DNA of 7,610 nucleotides from a bacterium. Its GTDB lineage: Bacteria > Actinomycetota > Acidimicrobiia > Acidimicrobiales > Bin134. This document shows positions 6,277 through 7,610 of the stretch, piece after piece (the first letter of the stretch is position 1; every line of letters begins with the position of its first letter). The stretch is taken from positions 1 through 7,610 of the forward strand of contig JAPPKI010000148.1 in assembly GCA_028820035.1 (NCBI GenBank). The letters run 5' to 3'. Below the pieces are notes generated by a model that saw only the letters and a list, made by a program, of their open reading frames with translations, had not been told where the DNA came from and did not search any database. A program made the translations under genes and the position numbers.

Positions 6277-7077
6277 GTGACGGTCGCTTCCGGGTTCTTT
6301 TTCCCTGAGGCGCCTCGCTGGCGGGACGGCCAGCTGTGGTTTTCCGACGTCTTCGGTGGCCTGGTCTATTCCTGGGATTCTGAAACCGGCGATCTAGCCC
6401 AGCAGGCCTCGGTGCCAGGACGCCCGTCGGGGCTGGGTTGGACTCCCGATGGCGACCTGATGGTGGTATCCACCACTGACCGCACGCTGCGCCGAGCCGA
6501 CGGTGCCGTCGTCGCCGATCTCAACCCAATATCGGATTCCAAGATCAACGACATGGTGGTGGACGACGACGGCACCGCCTACATCGGCAACGACGGGTTC
6601 GACTTGGAGGCTCGGGCCCCCGAGCGGCCGGCCCAGATCCTGCGGGTCAGCCCTGACGGGGGGGTGTCGGTGGCCGCCGACGGGCTGCGCTTCGCCAACG
6701 GCATGGTCATCACCCCCGAGCGGCTGCTGATCGTGGCCGAGACATGGGGCCGGCGGTTGTCTTCGTTCGCGGTGGGCGAAGACGGCGCCCTGGGTGACCG
6801 GCGAGTCTTCGCCGAATTGGACACCGGTTCGCCCGATGGAATCTGTTTGGCTCCCGACGGCCGGGTGTGGGTGGCCGACCCCATGGGCCGGCGGGTGCTG
6901 CTCGTTGGCGAGCGCAGCGCGGTAGACCACGTCATCGAGTTCCCCGGTTGCCGCCCCACCGCCTGCGCGCTCGACGACGCCGGCACCCGTCTGTTTGTGT
7001 GTACCGCCCCCAGCATCGACCCGGCAAAAATCCAGGCCGATCCCCGTGGCGAGATCACAGTCTTCGAGCTGGAGTGA
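6277..7077 (+). CDS. SMP-30/gluconolactonase-like beta-propeller (lactone hydrolase)
   Basis: A 266-residue protein with the six-bladed propeller signature of the SMP-30/gluconolactonase/LRE family: metal-dependent hydrolases of sugar or other lactones. The four usual metal and substrate-pocket positions are visible: E11 in PEAPRW, N91 in KINDM, N141 in FANGMV, and D187 in GSPDGICLAPDG. Propeller-strand repeats such as WTPDGDLMVVS, VSPDGGVSVA and LAPDGRVWVA recur through the chain. The length is normal for a bacterial member, with no signal peptide, so it is cytoplasmic. GTG at 6277 is the only reasonable start. The amidohydrolase ATG lies 17 nt after its stop. In actinobacteria such proteins occur near catabolic genes and the true lactone substrate is usually unknown, as it is here. 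Confidence 0.88.
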   Translation: MTVASGFFFPEAPRWRDGQLWFSDVFGGLVYSWDSETGDLAQQASVPGRPSGLGWTPDGDLMVVSTTDRTLRRADGAVVADLNPISDSKINDMVVDDDGTAYIGNDGFDLEARAPERPAQILRVSPDGGVSVAADGLRFANGMVITPERLLIVAETWGRRLSSFAVGEDGALGDRRVFAELDTGSPDGICLAPDGRVWVADPMGRRVLLVGERSAVDHVIEFPGCRPTACALDDAGTRLFVCTAPSIDPAKIQADPRGEITVFELE

Positions 7078-7091
7078 GCGAGTACTCTCGC
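7078..7091 (+). promoter_or_regulatory. Inverted repeat containing a -10-like TACTCT before the amidohydrolase
   Basis: GCGAG (7078-7082) and CTCGC (7087-7091) form a perfect 5-bp inverted repeat around TACT, starting at the first base after the SMP-30 stop. Within it TACTCT (7083-7088) ends exactly 6 nt before the ATG at 7095, so a transcript could begin on that ATG. There is no Shine-Dalgarno. The same hexamer serves as the proposed -10 of ABM copy 1. The repeat could be an operator, a weak terminator, or chance. Confidence 0.4.
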
Positions 7092-7094
7092 CCC

Positions 7095-7445
7095 ATGGGC
7101 GACGTCCAACTGGTGTCCGCCGATTCCCACGTCAATCCCCCACCCACGATGTGGGACGACTACCTGTGGGCCAAGCACCGGTTCTGGACCGGCAACGACC
7201 TGCCCGAGCCCCCCAGCGTCTATATGAAGCAGCAGGTGTGGTCCACGTTCATGGAGGATCCTGTGGGCCTGCGGGAGCGCCACCACATCGGGGTGGACAA
7301 GATCATGTGGTCGAGCGACTACCCCCACTCCGAGACCACCTGGCCCCACAGCCGCAAGCTCACCGACGAATGGTTCACCGACATCTCCGACACAGACCGC
7401 CGCCTGATCCTGGCCGACAACTGCAACCAACTCTTCGGTCTTTAG
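7095..7445 (+). CDS. Internally shortened amidohydrolase-2 family protein
   Basis: A 116-residue frame that begins and ends like actinobacterial amidohydrolases (metal-dependent hydrolases of the ACMSD-like amidohydrolase_2 group), whose members are normally about 350-420 residues. The N-terminus VSADSHVNPPPTMWDDYL (7-24) is the usual first strand with the D10/H12 motif. From about residue 29 it continues with the usual C-terminal part: PSVYMKQQVWSTFMEDP, HHIGVDKIMWSSDYPHS (63-79) with D75, WPHS, and the ending ADNCNQLFGL. The middle of the barrel, carrying the other metal-binding histidines, is missing, yet the frame is unbroken. It is therefore probably not an active hydrolase. It may be a decayed gene, an unusual mini-protein, or an assembly error. 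The frame is open further upstream (to 6867), but that part overlaps the SMP-30 gene. The ATG at 7095 matches the family's start. Confidence 0.75.
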   Translation: MGDVQLVSADSHVNPPPTMWDDYLWAKHRFWTGNDLPEPPSVYMKQQVWSTFMEDPVGLRERHHIGVDKIMWSSDYPHSETTWPHSRKLTDEWFTDISDTDRRLILADNCNQLFGL

Positions 7446-7471
7446 CGCCCTGATCGACTAAGCAAGGCCCC

Positions 7472-7610
7472 ATGACGCCGCTGCTCTCGATCCAACTCCG
7501 CAACTTTGCCGCTACCGACCCAGGGCCGGGGGGCTGGCAGCCCGCCTTGGACTTGGCCAAAGCGGCCGACGCCGCCGGGGTGGACAAGATCGTGGTCAGC
7601 GACCACGTGG
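7472..7610 (+). CDS. LLM-class (luciferase-like, probably F420-dependent) oxidoreductase, N-terminus only
   Basis: ATG at 7472 opens a frame that runs off the window after 46 codons. It begins MTPLLSIQLRNF, then GGWQPALDLAKAADAAGVDKIVVSDHV. The pattern of a first barrel strand, a helix with A..AD.AGVD, and a strand ending in SDHV is characteristic of bacterial-luciferase-like monooxygenases, which in actinobacteria mostly use F420 or FMN. The start has only a weak AAGG (7464-7467) 4 nt upstream, with no clear -10 at the leaderless distance. It follows the short amidohydrolase by 26 nt on the same strand. Cofactor and substrate cannot be judged from this part. Confidence 0.8.
   Translation, partial: MTPLLSIQLRNFAATDPGPGGWQPALDLAKAADAAGVDKIVVSDHV

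Noticed and set aside
6867..7094. A longer start for the short amidohydrolase, inside the SMP-30 gene
   Set aside because: The added 76 residues are R/G/P-rich and overlap the end of SMP-30. The family's N-terminus begins at the ATG at 7095.
6579..7430. A 283-codon minus-strand frame across SMP-30 and the amidohydrolase
   Set aside because: Both plus-strand genes show family motifs. The antisense frame has none and is probably a high-GC shadow.
7095..7445. A frameshift as the explanation for the short amidohydrolase
   Set aside because: The N- and C-terminal family blocks are in the same frame, and too few bases lie between them to hide the missing domain.
1..7610. CRISPR array, tRNA genes, insertion-sequence ends or toxin-antitoxin pair
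   Set aside because: I saw no regularly spaced repeats, cloverleaf-like sequences, transposase motifs with terminal repeats, or small overlapping gene pairs typical of toxin-antitoxin modules. The tandem ABM genes are enzyme-like paralogues, not such a pair.

Overview
The window looks like chromosomal DNA from a high-GC actinobacterium. An Acidimicrobiia-type lineage, such as marine or freshwater relatives of Ilumatobacter or Microthrix, is my best guess. That guess is inference from three things: GC near 65-70% over most genes, a gene set rich in acyl-CoA catabolism, SMP-30, amidohydrolase and LLM (luciferase-like, F420-type) proteins, and several starts that look leaderless. There are no rRNA or tRNA genes, insertion sequences, CRISPR arrays or phage genes that I can recognise.

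Layout. Positions 1-42 (minus) hold the first 14 codons of a probable short-chain dehydrogenase. Diverging from it are two tandem, same-length (99 aa) antibiotic-biosynthesis-monooxygenase (ABM) domain proteins (100-399 and 475-774). Each has its own -10-like box and strong Shine-Dalgarno. A four-helix membrane protein of unknown function follows (829-1818). It converges on an enoyl-CoA hydratase (1829-2611, minus), which diverges from an acyl-CoA synthetase (2699-4192, plus). The synthetase converges on, and overlaps by 4 nt, an acyl-CoA dehydrogenase (4189-5385, minus). A lower-GC six-helix membrane protein comes next (5552-6247, plus). It is followed by an SMP-30/gluconolactonase-like beta-propeller (6277-7077), a 116-aa amidohydrolase that appears to lack the middle of its barrel (7095-7445), and the start of an LLM-class oxidoreductase (7472 to the window end).

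How the genes fit together. The ligase, acyl-CoA dehydrogenase and enoyl-CoA hydratase supply the first three chemical steps of a beta-oxidation-like route: activation to CoA thioester, alpha-beta desaturation, and hydration. They are arranged as alternating divergent and convergent single genes rather than one operon. The SDR, SMP-30, amidohydrolase and LLM proteins fit a general catabolic or xenobiotic-degradation neighbourhood, but no single pathway can be named from the sequence.

Most notable observations. Five genes without a usable Shine-Dalgarno (starts at 829, 2699, 5385 minus, 6277 and 7095) each have a [C/T]ANNNT hexamer exactly 6-7 nt before the start codon, as expected for leaderless transcripts. 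The other starts have good Shine-Dalgarno sequences. The 116-aa amidohydrolase joins the family's N- and C-terminal signature blocks in frame. The tandem ABM pair has diverged at two family-typical histidines. I do not see a clear, previously undescribed multi-gene system here.
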